From Nodularia sp034931045 (lineage in GTDB: Bacteria; Cyanobacteriota; Cyanobacteriia; Cyanobacteriales; Nostocaceae): a stretch of DNA of 64,000 nt. The notes under the pieces were generated by a model, which was not told the DNA's origin, did no database searches, and saw only the letters and a program-made list of their open reading frames with translations. The translations under genes were made by a program, and so were the position numbers. Below, piece by piece: positions 8,377 to 17,172 of this stretch; the first letter of the stretch is position 1, and every line of letters starts with the position of its first letter. The stretch spans positions 6,794 to 70,793 of the forward strand of contig NZ_JAYGHH010000027.1 of NCBI RefSeq assembly GCF_034931045.1, written 5' to 3'.

Positions 8377-9888
8377 CTATCCCAAAAACAGCTTATATGC
8401 AGGGTTTTGGCTTTCATCCCAATAGCGATAGCCAAGGGTATCTAGAAATGCTCGCCACTCCTCCATTTCTTGGGGGGGTACTTGCATTCCTACCACAATT
8501 CGCCCATAATCTGCCCCATTGTTGCGGTAGTGAAACATACTGATATTCCAGTTGGGACTCATGGAACCAACAAATTTCATTAATGCGCCAGGACGTTCAG
8601 GAAATTCAAACCGATAAAGCAATTCGTTATGCGCCAAAGGAGAATGCCCACCAACCATGTGCCGCAGGTGTAATTTTGTTAGTTCATCATCTGTTAAGTC
8701 AATGGTTTTGAAACCACAATTTTCAAAGGATGCCAACATTTTTCCTGCGTCGGCACGGTTTTGGATTTGCACACCTACGAAAATATGAGCTTCTGTTTCA
8801 TCAGCAATGCGATAATTAAACTCGGTGAGATTGCGTTGAGCAATACATTCACAAAACTTCCGCAAACTGCCCTGTTTTTCAGGAATGGCCACTGCAAAGA
8901 TAGCTTCCCGACGTTCCCCAAATTCGGCGCGTTCGGCGACAAACCGCAAACGGTCAAAGTTCATGTTAGCACCGCAAGCCACCGCAATTAAGGTTTGTCC
9001 TGCGATTTGTTCTCGTTCGGCGTAGGCTTTGGCCGCTGCGATCGCTAAAGCACCAGCTGGTTCTAAAATTGATCGTGTATCCTCAAACACATCTTTAATC
9101 GCCGCGCAGGTATCATCTGTATCAACTAGAATAATTTCATCTACATAGTTCTGACACAAACGGAAAGTTTCTTCTCCCACTTCCCGCACCGCCACCCCAT
9201 CAGCAAATAAGCCCACCTGAGACAACCGCACCCGATGTCCAGCTTTCAGAGATTGAGACATGGCATCAGCATCCACAGGTTCCACACCGATAATCTTAAT
9301 TTCAGGACGCAAGCGTTTTACATAAGCCGCAATTCCCGAAATTAATCCCCCACCACCAATAGCCACGAAAATTGCATGGATGGGTTGTTGGTATTGGCGC
9401 AAAATTTCCATCCCAATTGTCCCCTGTCCTGCGATCACATCAGGATCATCAAAAGGATGAATAAAAGTTAGTCCTTTTTCTGCCTCCACTTCACGGGCAT
9501 AAGCATAAGCATCATCGTAGGTATTTCCATGTAATAGCACCTCTCCCCCCCTGGCTTTGACTGCATCTATTTTCACCTGGGGAGTAGTCACCGGCATGAC
9601 AATAATCGCTCGTGTTCCTAGCCGACTAGCAGCCAGGGCGACACCTTGGGCATGATTTCCCGCAGATGCCGCAATCACACCCTGCGCCAGCAATTCAGGT
9701 GAAAGATTGACCATCTTGTTATAAGCACCCCGCAGCTTAAAAGAAAACACGGACTGCATATCCTCTCGCTTCAGCAATAGTTGATTATTCAGTCGTTTGG
9801 AGAGGTTAGGGGCATACTCCAGTGGTGTTTCCTGGGCAACATCATATACACGGGCAGTCAGAATTTGTACCAAGTAGTCGCAATACAT
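8377..9888 (-). CDS. ilvA: threonine ammonia-lyase, biosynthetic
   Basis: A 503-residue PLP enzyme that deaminates threonine to 2-oxobutanoate, the first step toward isoleucine. The catalytic domain (1 to about 320) has the PLP lysine in SFKLRGAYN (Lys51), ASAGNHAQGVALAA and the phosphate-binding loop IGGGGLISG. Two ACT-like regulatory modules follow (about 330-415, starting AIFAVAIPEKQGSLRKF, and 425-503, starting YRFEFPERPGALMKF), the layout of the isoleucine-inhibited, valine-activated enzyme. Length is normal for the family. It is monocistronic and converges on the glycosyl hydrolase. Confidence 0.96.
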   Translation of the reverse strand: MYCDYLVQILTARVYDVAQETPLEYAPNLSKRLNNQLLLKREDMQSVFSFKLRGAYNKMVNLSPELLAQGVIAASAGNHAQGVALAASRLGTRAIIVMPVTTPQVKIDAVKARGGEVLLHGNTYDDAYAYAREVEAEKGLTFIHPFDDPDVIAGQGTIGMEILRQYQQPIHAIFVAIGGGGLISGIAAYVKRLRPEIKIIGVEPVDADAMSQSLKAGHRVRLSQVGLFADGVAVREVGEETFRLCQNYVDEIILVDTDDTCAAIKDVFEDTRSILEPAGALAIAAAKAYAEREQIAGQTLIAVACGANMNFDRLRFVAERAEFGERREAIFAVAIPEKQGSLRKFCECIAQRNLTEFNYRIADETEAHIFVGVQIQNRADAGKMLASFENCGFKTIDLTDDELTKLHLRHMVGGHSPLAHNELLYRFEFPERPGALMKFVGSMSPNWNISMFHYRNNGADYGRIVVGMQVPPQEMEEWRAFLDTLGYRYWDESQNPAYKLFLG

Positions 9889-9977
9889 GGGGTTAACAAG
9901 TAGACCAATTTGGGATGGATTGTTAATTTTACCGTTATTCGGTGTACCTGTTTTGCAGACATCGTTTAACCTGTGAG

Positions 9978-10125
9978 GCTATCGTGTACACACAAATCCT
10001 GCCTGTCTGTGTTTGAGTCTGTTTTGCCCCCTAAATCCCCCAAGTTTGGGGGAATTGGAAAATCGCACCTCCCACCAAACTTGCTTTTTAGGAGACGGAG
10101 CTTGGGAGGACTAATTGAGTTGAGT
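9978..10125. repeat. dispersed repeats upstream of the WGR gene
   Basis: The region contains GTGTACACACAAAT (related to CTACGATGTACACACAAGT at 46464, and inverted at 24829 and 47072) and CCCCTAAATCCCCCAAGTTT, a common cyanobacterial palindromic repeat also seen inverted at 46531-46565. Read in the frame of the following gene it gives the peptide PPKSPKFGG, a known tell-tale of translated non-coding repeat. Confidence 0.65.
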
Positions 10126-10158
10126 TATATTTTGAGTATAAAAAATGGCCAACTTTCT

Positions 10159-11736
10159 ATGCCTAGTCATCCCTCTCGTGAATCATCCTCAGAGCCAAAA
10201 AACTCTCTTCAAGAGAAACTGATCCGATCAATTTGGCTGCATGGAGACAAATACTGTTATTTGTTTGAAACCGATGGGTCTTATCGATTGTTAAGCACTG
10301 ATCGCCGAGGTAGGTACACCATCTCAGCCAATGATCGATCTGTTTTGCTAACTTGGACAACTGATCCCTTCACTGAAGAGTTGCTGGTGCTGGAGGATGG
10401 GAGTTTGTTGATGAGTGGAAGGGCGTTTGTTGAAATTGGTATGCGATCGCCTGCGCCTTTCCTTGCTGCTCATCTCCTACCCCAACCTGATGCTGAGATC
10501 CCTGCACCCACTCCATTACAGAGTTACGAGTTTGAGATAGACACAGGCAAAATGCCTAATTATGGAACCATTACTCTACAAGGTTGCCAAGTGAGGCTGA
10601 TTCATAAGGGTTATGGTGGAAATGTTTTGTCTGACGAAGTGCGTGAGTTTGATTCCCAAGAGGAAGCAGAAGACTACTACCACTCCACCATTCTCAGCAA
10701 TGATCCTTACTATTCGCCTCCTTCTCACACCGAACCCGTTTACCTGGAATTATCCGACGACCATTCCCACAAGTTCTATGAAGTCAGTGTTCAAGGATTA
10801 GCTGTGATGATCCGCTATGGGCGCATTGGCACTGCCGGACAAACCTCCAGCACCACCTACAGCAGTCCTAAAAAAGCCGAAGCCGAAGCCGAGAAGAAAA
10901 TCAATGAAAAGTTGAAAAAAGGCTACGACATCACGACCATTGCCCCACCTCCCCAACCTGAACCAGATTTGGATATTGCCCAATTTATTCGTCCCGCCTG
11001 GAAGCCGGTGGTTATTGAAGGGGATGGCGATCGCCTAGCTTCCAAGTTTTGCGGTCGTCCTTGGCTGGCGGAAGATGAAACATGGCCTACTTGCCCCAAC
11101 TGCGCCCAGCCAATGCAACTCTTCTTTCAACTGAATTTAGCTGAGTTGCCAGAACCTGTGCGTGAGGAGTTTGGTACAGGTCTACTACAAATGTTTCACT
11201 GCATTCCTGGTGACTGCCAACCAGAGGGGGAATATGGAACAATCTATTACGGTAGAGAACCTTACCTGATTAAAAATGTCATTATTCGTCTGGTGCAGCC
11301 ATTAGGCAACGGTTCAACCCCTCCTTTGCCCGAAATAGATGGCCAAGAGTATGGAATAGATTTTCCAGCCAAGACCATCACCGACTGGGTAGAAATTGAA
11401 GACTATCCCCACCCTGATGATCTCGTAGCACTGGTATATGGCTGGGATCAGGTCACAAACTGTGACCGGGGGAATGAATTGGCTGGGCGGTTAGGCTGCG
11501 AACAGTACGATGAGGTTTACCCCACGGATGAAGGCGATAAGCTGGGGGGCTACCCACGCTGGGTTCAAGATATGGAGTGTCCAGGCTGTCCTGTTTGTCA
11601 CGCTCCCATGCGACAAGTGTTTCAACTAGCTTCTTGTGACAACCTTCCCTATATGTTTGGCGATATGGGTATTGCCCACGTTCTGCAATGCAAAACCCAC
11701 AAAGATCAGTTTGCGTTTGTTTGGGCTGGCTGCTAG
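10159..11736 (+). CDS. WGR-domain protein with DUF1963-like C-terminal region
   Basis: About 525 residues from the chosen ATG. The frame is open further upstream to 9973, but those 62 codons run through dispersed repeats, so MPSHPSRESS... is the better start. A degenerate WGR-like segment (GTITLQGCQVRLIHKGYGG) precedes a clear WGR domain (FYEVSVQGLAVMIRYGRIGT, with AEAEAEKKINEKLKKGY). The C-terminal 250 residues resemble DUF1963/YwqG: PAWKPVVIEGDGDRLASKFC, CPNCAQPMQLFFQLNL and, repeated, CPVCHAPMRQVFQL. The two CxxC pairs suggest zinc sites. WGR domains bind nucleic-acid ends or act in poly-ADP-ribose polymerases, but no catalytic domain of that type is present. Role unknown. Confidence 0.75.
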   Translation: MPSHPSRESSSEPKNSLQEKLIRSIWLHGDKYCYLFETDGSYRLLSTDRRGRYTISANDRSVLLTWTTDPFTEELLVLEDGSLLMSGRAFVEIGMRSPAPFLAAHLLPQPDAEIPAPTPLQSYEFEIDTGKMPNYGTITLQGCQVRLIHKGYGGNVLSDEVREFDSQEEAEDYYHSTILSNDPYYSPPSHTEPVYLELSDDHSHKFYEVSVQGLAVMIRYGRIGTAGQTSSTTYSSPKKAEAEAEKKINEKLKKGYDITTIAPPPQPEPDLDIAQFIRPAWKPVVIEGDGDRLASKFCGRPWLAEDETWPTCPNCAQPMQLFFQLNLAELPEPVREEFGTGLLQMFHCIPGDCQPEGEYGTIYYGREPYLIKNVIIRLVQPLGNGSTPPLPEIDGQEYGIDFPAKTITDWVEIEDYPHPDDLVALVYGWDQVTNCDRGNELAGRLGCEQYDEVYPTDEGDKLGGYPRWVQDMECPGCPVCHAPMRQVFQLASCDNLPYMFGDMGIAHVLQCKTHKDQFAFVWAGC

Positions 11737-11860
11737 AGAGAATGCCAGAAGTAAGCATTTGTGCCTCCGTGGTTCGTTATTAAAAATTTATGTAATTTGA
11801 CAGTGGGAAGGAAATAACACACAGGTTGGATCACAATCTCTTTAAAAAACCACCGTAATC

Positions 11861-12187
11861 ATGATTGGATTCTTGTTGCTTTTCATAGTATTAATTAGCC
11901 CGACTCTGCTGATTCTCTGGAGTGCCTTGGCGCGGTTTGGGTTTAATTGGAATCTGCTGTTGATTCCAGTAGGTAGCATAGTTGGGTTTGTACTGATGGC
12001 GATCGCAGGGGCTTCTCTCTATGAGTTCATCATCTGGTTAAATGATCGTCAAACTGGTTCACCTCCGGCTGGTTCACTGGGGGCAGGAACTGGTAGGGCG
12101 ATCTTAACGTTTATTTTGATGGTTTTATTTGGCTGGATTGGTTCAGGAATTGGTGCTTGGTTGGTCAGGAGGTATTGGGTCGGTTAG
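11861..12187 (+). CDS. small membrane protein of unknown function
   Basis: 108 residues with three hydrophobic segments: about 2-22 (IGFLLLFIVLISPTLLILW), 32-56 (LLIPVGSIVGFVLMAIAGASL) and 84-103 (ILTFILMVLFGWIGSGIGAWL), ending in RRYWVG. A glycine- and proline-rich loop (RQTGSPPAGSLGAGTGR) links the second and third. No Shine-Dalgarno sequence is evident. I do not recognise a family. Codon use matches neighbours, so it is probably expressed. Confidence 0.55.
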   Translation: MIGFLLLFIVLISPTLLILWSALARFGFNWNLLLIPVGSIVGFVLMAIAGASLYEFIIWLNDRQTGSPPAGSLGAGTGRAILTFILMVLFGWIGSGIGAWLVRRYWVG

Positions 12188-12283
12188 GATAGCTCTTTCC
12201 CTACCCCGGTTTAAAAATACAGGGCTACCAAGCTACCAAAATTTTCGCGTGTTGTGAATAAGGTTTAAGAGTCGGTTCAAAAA

Positions 12284-12616
12284 TCAAATATTAGTCTCAT
12301 ATATTGGCTTTTTGAGCCTATTTTCCTCTTTAGCAAACAGTTCTATTAAAGCAACTGTTCCCACAAAAAAGGTATAAATCGCATATTTGATGGGCGTTTT
12401 TTGTTTTTTCGGTGCATAAAAAGCTGCAATTACCGCTTCAATTAAGTGCGCCGTAATCGCAAAACGTTCAATCCAAAAAATAAAATTTAGGCTACTGGGA
12501 ATACTAATGTTATTGATGACTGCATAAATATTCCACAATTCCCAGCCGATAGCACTGGATATAAAAATTGTGGATATCACTTTGATCATTGTCGCCAGTG
12601 TTTTTAGGATCATCAT
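12284..12616 (-). CDS. small membrane protein of unknown function
   Basis: 110 residues with hydrophobic stretches near 10-35 (VISTIFISSAIGWELWNIYAV), 45-70 (FIFWIERFAITAHLIEAVIAAF) and 78-92 (YAIYTFFVGTVALIELF), then a charged tail. The FxERFAxTAHLIEAxIAAFYAP segment resembles small integral membrane proteins found in cyanobacteria and proteobacteria, but I cannot name the family with confidence. It is convergent with the preceding small membrane protein. Confidence 0.55.
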   Translation of the reverse strand: MMILKTLATMIKVISTIFISSAIGWELWNIYAVINNISIPSSLNFIFWIERFAITAHLIEAVIAAFYAPKKQKTPIKYAIYTFFVGTVALIELFAKEENRLKKPIYETNI

Positions 12617-12640
12617 GTATTTTTAGGGGAATTTTACCAT

Positions 12641-12730
12641 ATATAGGACTCCTATTTGAATTTTGATAGCTTGCGTGGCGTAAGCCATACAAAACTCCGT
12701 CTACCTTGATTCCTTCTTCCCTGTTCCCTA
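12641..12730 (-). repeat. dispersed repeat, inverted copy of 41449-41545
   Basis: Read on the minus strand, about 90 bp running from TAGGGAACAGGGAAGAAGGA to CAAATAGGAGTCCTATAT match 41449-41545 almost throughout, including the central GTATGGCTTACG...CAAGCTATC. It contains no coding capacity. Confidence 0.8.
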
Positions 12731-12766
12731 CTGTTTCTTACAATGTATATTCATATACTTTCACTA

Positions 12767-13342
12767 TCACTGAACGCTGGGTAAAATAATTGGAAATACT
12801 CCTTTGTTGAGAGTCGCGAAATAAAGTTCCACCTCAATATCGGGATAGCGATCGCGAATTGACCAATAAGCACGATTCAAATAATCTGTATGTATTTGCA
12901 ATTCTTGTTCTGGATTTTTACTTAAATTAGGGTCAATCATGGTTGCATAAGCCCCACAATCTTGATGATCAATCACAATCACTTTGTTGATCTGATGTAG
13001 TCGATAGGATATATCTAGCTGATCCCAAAATGCTTCTGCATCAGATGGGTGAGGGAATCCGGCTACAGCTAAGGAAGCACCTGCTAAAGCTGTCCAATCA
13101 TACTCCCCATCTATATTTTTTTTCCTTAAAAAGTAGCGTTCTGCGGTCAAAAACCGAAAGTCAATACAACTGAGAACTAAAGCTTTAGCTTGACGAATTT
13201 CGGCTTGAACAGGTGCTGCTGATTGCAGGACAGTAAAAGCTACGGCTCCGGAAAGGAGAGATTTCAGAAAATGACGACGATTAGCTAAGGGATGACAACA
13301 AAGACACTCACCAGTCTGCAATTTATTGCTAGGTTTGTTCAT
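12767..13342 (-). CDS. Tat-exported beta-carbonic anhydrase-like protein
   Basis: 191 residues. The N terminus has twin arginines (NRRHFLKSLLSGAVAFTVLQ) followed by AAPVQA, a Tat-type signal, preceded by an unusual CLCCH cluster. The mature part keeps the beta-carbonic anhydrase zinc motifs: CxDxR (Cys59, Asp61, Arg63 in LSCIDFRF) and HxxC (His126, Cys129 in DHQDCGAY). It could therefore interconvert CO2 and bicarbonate in the periplasm. The protein is shorter than canonical beta enzymes and belongs to a divergent 'carbonic anhydrase-like' exported group. Activity is inferred, not shown. It is monocistronic. Confidence 0.75.
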   Translation of the reverse strand: MNKPSNKLQTGECLCCHPLANRRHFLKSLLSGAVAFTVLQSAAPVQAEIRQAKALVLSCIDFRFLTAERYFLRKKNIDGEYDWTALAGASLAVAGFPHPSDAEAFWDQLDISYRLHQINKVIVIDHQDCGAYATMIDPNLSKNPEQELQIHTDYLNRAYWSIRDRYPDIEVELYFATLNKGVFPIILPSVQ

Positions 13343-13573
13343 CTTTTATTAATAGAGTTTATGCTGAAAGCTTCACCCTATAACTTTAATACCAACAAGG
13401 TGTGATTACCCTGTTGTTGTAAAATTTTTGCTCATTTGCTCTTACTGTTTGATTAGCAGCGTCGCATCCAGGGCTTGCAGCCCCACTTCTAGAATCGGCT
13501 GCGAAAATGCGCCTAATCTAACCTAGTAAATATTATAATAGATATAAACATTATCTAAAAGTAAGAAGTAATA

Positions 13574-13888
13574 ATGACAACTCAAGCAGAAATAATCAAT
13601 CAATTAAAAGCTCTCGAAGCACTTTCTCAACAAGGAGGGTATAGTGATATTTTGGCTTCATCACTCAGAAAGATTATCAATCAAGAAAGAGAAAATATTC
13701 AACAGCAAATGAAAGAATTAGAAAATGATTTACAAGCATTTGAACAACAGTATCAATTATCATCGGCAGATTTTTATCAACAGTTTAAAACAGGTCAATT
13801 AGGAGATGAAGCAGATTTTGTGGAATGGAGTGCTTTTTATCAAATGTGGTCTGATTTAGAAGCTCGTTTAATGTTACTTCAATCTTAA
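13574..13888 (+). CDS. antitoxin-like protein (TumA/TumE-type pair, first gene)
   Basis: 104 residues, acidic and largely helical, with a coiled-coil stretch ERENIQQQMKELENDLQAFEQQYQ followed by SSADFYQQFKTGQLGDEADFVEWSAFYQMW. The latter is a conserved segment of small cyanobacterial proteins encoded directly before DUF6516/TumE-like toxins. Seven bases after its stop comes the start of such a toxin gene, which is cut short here. By position and sequence it is inferred to be the antitoxin or partner. AAGTAAGAAGTAATA precedes ATG, a weak ribosome site. Confidence 0.55.
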   Translation: MTTQAEIINQLKALEALSQQGGYSDILASSLRKIINQERENIQQQMKELENDLQAFEQQYQLSSADFYQQFKTGQLGDEADFVEWSAFYQMWSDLEARLMLLQS

Positions 13889-13894
13889 TTGAAT

Positions 13895-14008
13895 ATGATA
13901 GTTCAGGATTATTTAACGGAAATAAAAGCTAAATTAATTACCAGTTCGATAATTGATAAAATTTCTATTGTTAAAGAACGAGCATTATCCGATAAGGCAA
14001 GTCCCTGA
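13895..14008 (+). pseudogene. truncated TumE-like (DUF6516) toxin gene
   Basis: The 37-residue frame MIVQDYLTEIKAKLITSSII...ISIVKERALSDKASP matches the first third of DUF6516/TumE-like toxins (pattern DYLxEIxxxLxxSxxI and xxxERxxSxxGY). It then ends in a stop exactly where the sequence becomes the 3' end of the convergent amidohydrolase gene. The ribonuclease-like core is missing, so the toxin is dead and its partner upstream is left alone. It overlaps the amidohydrolase by 24 bp. Confidence 0.5.
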
Positions 14009-15373
14009 TTCACCAGTAATGACACCTTGGGATTGCAATACAGCCGCAACGCGTAAAATTACAGCTTCATTGTAGGGTGCGGCGATGATTTGCACACCCA
14101 AAGGTAAAGCATTTGGTAGTTGAATTGGTACTGATAAAACGGGTAAGCCAATGAAAGATAATGGTTGTGTGAATAATCCCAAATGAGGACGCACTAGAAT
14201 TTCTTCACCATCTAAAATCATGGTTTTTTGACCAATTAGCGGCGCAGAAATCGGTGTGGTGGGGGCGAGAATTATATCTACATTTTGCCAGATTTCCCGG
14301 AAGCGATCGCCATACCAACTTCTAAACCGTTGTGCTTGTATGTACCAACTACTCGGTATTAATGCCCCCGCCAAAAAGCGATCGCGTGTAGCCGGATCAA
14401 AATCCTGGGGACGGGACTTTAATTGCTCTAAATGTAGATTTGCCCCTTCACTAGCGGTAATTACAAAGGCTGCTGCTCTGGCGCGATGGGCTTCAGGGAT
14501 AGTTACATAGTCAGTTACACTTAAAGCATCCGCTACTGTTTGTACTGCGGCTAAAGCTTCTGGTGATGCACCTTGAGTAAAATAATCATTTGCGATCGCT
14601 ATTTTGATATTAGAGATATCTTGATATAATTGTGGTACACATAATTCGGGAGAGCGTTTTGTACAAACTGGGTCACGCTGATCTTCACCTTGCAGCAGAT
14701 CAAAAGCTGTAGCAATATCCTCGACCGAACAGGCAAAAGTGCCAACATGGTCAAGACTGCTAGAAAATAAAGCTACTCCAGTACGAGACAAGCGCCCATA
14801 AGTGGGTTTAAAGCCCAACACGCCGCACAAAGCCGCCGGAACCCGAATTGAACCATTTGTATCAGAACCCAGGGTCAGAGGGACTAAACCCGCCGCTACA
14901 GCCGCAGATGAACCACCAGAGGAACCACCAGCTATGCGTTGTAAATCGTGGGGGTTGTGGGTAGCACCATAATGGGAATTTTCTGTAACAAATCCATAGG
15001 CGTACTCATCCATATTTAAAGCCCCAACCAGTATCGCCCCTGCTTGTTTTAACTTGGCTACTGCTGTCGCGTCTTGGTTAGCTGGGGGATTTTCGGCATT
15101 GATTTTCGACCCGGCTAAAGTTGTTAAACCAGCGATATCGTAGAGATTTTTCACCGCAAAAGGCACACCAGCCAATAAACCGGGATTTTTACCTTGGGCG
15201 ATTTCCTGATCAATTTTAGCTGCATCAATTAAAGCAGTTTCCGCAGTTATGGCTGTAAAACAATTGAGTTGAGGATTTTGTGTAGTAATTCTAGCTAAAG
15301 CAGCTTTAGTAACTTCCACCGCGCTAACTTCGCCTCTACGCACAGCCGCAGCAATTGATACAGCATCATTCAT
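13985..15373 (-). CDS. AtzE-family amidohydrolase (amidase signature)
   Basis: 462 residues of the amidase-signature family. The catalytic triad region is visible: Lys in GVPFAVKNLYDIAG, then GGSSGGSSAAVAAGLVPLTLGSDTNGSIRVPAALCG with the cis-Ser and nucleophile Ser. The family uses a Ser-cisSer-Lys triad to hydrolyse amide bonds. Identification as AtzE-like (1-carboxybiuret hydrolase subunit) rather than GatA rests mainly on the neighbour: a DUF4089/AtzG-type small subunit ends 4 bp inside this gene's start (ATGA). With the transporter genes upstream it forms one operon, so the substrate is probably an imported amide, peptide or aryl-amide; the natural substrate is unknown. Confidence 0.85.
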   Translation of the reverse strand: MNDAVSIAAAVRRGEVSAVEVTKAALARITTQNPQLNCFTAITAETALIDAAKIDQEIAQGKNPGLLAGVPFAVKNLYDIAGLTTLAGSKINAENPPANQDATAVAKLKQAGAILVGALNMDEYAYGFVTENSHYGATHNPHDLQRIAGGSSGGSSAAVAAGLVPLTLGSDTNGSIRVPAALCGVLGFKPTYGRLSRTGVALFSSSLDHVGTFACSVEDIATAFDLLQGEDQRDPVCTKRSPELCVPQLYQDISNIKIAIANDYFTQGASPEALAAVQTVADALSVTDYVTIPEAHRARAAAFVITASEGANLHLEQLKSRPQDFDPATRDRFLAGALIPSSWYIQAQRFRSWYGDRFREIWQNVDIILAPTTPISAPLIGQKTMILDGEEILVRPHLGLFTQPLSFIGLPVLSVPIQLPNALPLGVQIIAAPYNEAVILRVAAVLQSQGVITGESGTCLIG

Positions 15374-15537
15374 GGTTCAAACACAGAAGCAGGTTCAACT
15401 TCCTCTGGTAAAGGAAACTCATTCACTAATTGAGCGATCGCCTTAATTATCTCAAAATTCTGCACCACCCTATCAACATATTCATCTCCAAGCTGTAACC
15501 CCAACAACAAAGCCATCTCCTCAACATAACTCCTCAT
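15370..15537 (-). CDS. AtzG-like small subunit (DUF4089)
   Basis: A 55-residue protein too short for most gene finders. MRSYVEEMALLLGLQLGDEY...IIKAIAQLVNEFPLPEEVEPASVFEP has the pattern of DUF4089/AtzG: a helical body and a C terminus with FPLPxExEPAxVFxP. In the Pseudomonas 1-carboxybiuret hydrolase AtzG wraps around AtzE and stabilises it, and it is encoded immediately before atzE, as here. GGAGGAG lies just before the ATG; an internal ATG eight codons in also has GAGGAG upstream. The stop overlaps the amidohydrolase start. Confidence 0.8.
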   Translation of the reverse strand: MRSYVEEMALLLGLQLGDEYVDRVVQNFEIIKAIAQLVNEFPLPEEVEPASVFEP

Positions 15538-15648
15538 TTCTCCTCCTCTGCGTCCTCTGCGCCTCTGTGGTTCGTGAAATCAATGAACAGTTATCACGCC
15601 GATATAGTAAGGGATTTCAACCCAATTATGGCTGATAACTGATAACTG

Positions 15649-17172
15649 TTAAATCCTCATCAAAGCCCCAGGGCCAAGAGGTAAACCCAAAACAAACCAG
15701 ATAATTAACAGCATAGACCACCCCAACAAAAAGGCGATCGCATAAGGTAACATCATAGCTATCAACGTCCCCATGCCTAAATTCTGATCATATTTCTGCC
15801 CAAAAGCCACCACCAAAGGAAAATAAGGCATCAACGGCGTAATAATATTAGTTGTAGAATCACCAATGCGATATGCAGCTTGGGTTAACTCTGGAGAATA
15901 ACCCATTAACATAAACATTGGTACAAACACAGGAGCCATAATAGCCCACTTTGCCGAAGCTGAACCCACAAATAAATTCAGCAACATACTAACTAAAATA
16001 AATAATATTAATAATGGTGCGCCTGTAATACCTGTAGACTTGAGAAAATCCGCCCCATTGATCGACATAATCGCGCCTAAATTACTCCAGCTAAAATAGG
16101 CAATAAATTGAGCCGCAATGAACGCTAAAACAATATAATATCCCATAGCACTCATGGAATGACTCAAAGCTTGAGCTACATCTTTGTCATTTTGAATAGT
16201 GCCGGCGACTTTGCCATAAAAAATGCCTGGAATCAGAAAAGCTAAGGCAATAATAAATACAATACTATCAAGAAAAGGTGACGGGATAATTGTAAAATTT
16301 TCTGGATGTCGTAAAATTCCTTGTGGTGGTAAAACCATCACCAGCAAAAAAACGATAAATGCTAATAAAACATAACCAGCCCGTCGTAAACCTTTATTTT
16401 CAGATGCGCTAAGTTGTGACATTTGAAAATCTACTTCTCCGACATAATTACCCAATCTTGGTTCAACAATTTTTTCTGTGACAAACCAACCAATGAGAGT
16501 AATTAAAAATGTGGAAACTGCCATAAAATAATAATTAGCCGTGGCATTCACTGCATAATTAGGATTAATTAATTCAGCCGCACTTTGGGTTAATCCAGCC
16601 AGCAACGGGTCAAGGGAACTAATCAGTAAATTTGCACTAAAACCACCAGATACACCCGCAAAAGCCGCAGCTAAACCAGCTAAAGGATGCCGTCGAAAGG
16701 CTAAAAAGATAATTGCACCCAGGGGTACAAGTACTACATAACCCGCATCCGCAGCAAGATTAGCCATAATCCCGGCAAATACAACCACGGGACAGATAAA
16801 TTTACTAGGGGCAATTAATACTATTTTTCGTAATAATGCTGAAAGCAAACCAGTGTATTCGGCAACACCTACGCCTAACATAGCCACCAACACAGCACCC
16901 AAAGGGGGAAAATCAGTAAAATTTTTGACAGCAGAAGTAAAAATGCGGCGGATACCTTCAGGGGTGAGTAAAGAAACCGCAACGATAGTTTCACCGTTTC
17001 CAGGATGGACTACAGATAGATTTGCCGCAGATGCGATCGCACTAACTGCAATTACCATTAAAGATAATAGAAAAAATATTGTCAGTGGGTCGGGGAGTTT
17101 GTTTCCCACAAATTCAATGAAGGTTAAAACTTTTCCCAACCAAGCAAATTTGAGATTTTTCTGAGGATTCAT
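15649..17172 (-). CDS. AbgT-family transporter
   Basis: A 507-residue inner-membrane protein with many hydrophobic helices and the family hallmarks GNKLPDPLTIFFLLSLMVI at the N terminus, FPPLGAVLVAMLGVGVAEYTGLLSAL, SGGFSANLLISSLDPLLAGL, GSASAKWAIMAPVFVPMFM and YRIGDSTTNIITPLMPYFPL. AbgT of E. coli imports p-aminobenzoyl-glutamate, and MtrF-type members export antifolates. Its start overlaps the ABC ATPase stop by 4 bp (ATGA), and the AtzG/AtzE genes follow, which suggests import of an amide that the amidohydrolase then cleaves (inference). The gene end lies in a GATAACTGATAACTGTTAA dispersed repeat. Confidence 0.9.
   Translation of the reverse strand: MNPQKNLKFAWLGKVLTFIEFVGNKLPDPLTIFFLLSLMVIAVSAIASAANLSVVHPGNGETIVAVSLLTPEGIRRIFTSAVKNFTDFPPLGAVLVAMLGVGVAEYTGLLSALLRKIVLIAPSKFICPVVVFAGIMANLAADAGYVVLVPLGAIIFLAFRRHPLAGLAAAFAGVSGGFSANLLISSLDPLLAGLTQSAAELINPNYAVNATANYYFMAVSTFLITLIGWFVTEKIVEPRLGNYVGEVDFQMSQLSASENKGLRRAGYVLLAFIVFLLVMVLPPQGILRHPENFTIIPSPFLDSIVFIIALAFLIPGIFYGKVAGTIQNDKDVAQALSHSMSAMGYYIVLAFIAAQFIAYFSWSNLGAIMSINGADFLKSTGITGAPLLILFILVSMLLNLFVGSASAKWAIMAPVFVPMFMLMGYSPELTQAAYRIGDSTTNIITPLMPYFPLVVAFGQKYDQNLGMGTLIAMMLPYAIAFLLGWSMLLIIWFVLGLPLGPGALMRI

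Noticed and set aside
8298..8543. Plus-strand 81-residue frame rich in PCTLPP
   Set aside because: Translation of the heptamer tandem repeat running into the antisense of ilvA.
9973..10158. 62-codon N-terminal extension of the WGR protein
   Set aside because: Encoded by dispersed non-coding repeats (PPKSPKFGG type); the downstream ATG is a better start.
11453..11758. Minus-strand 101-residue frame inside the WGR gene
   Set aside because: Antisense shadow of a gene with clear domains.
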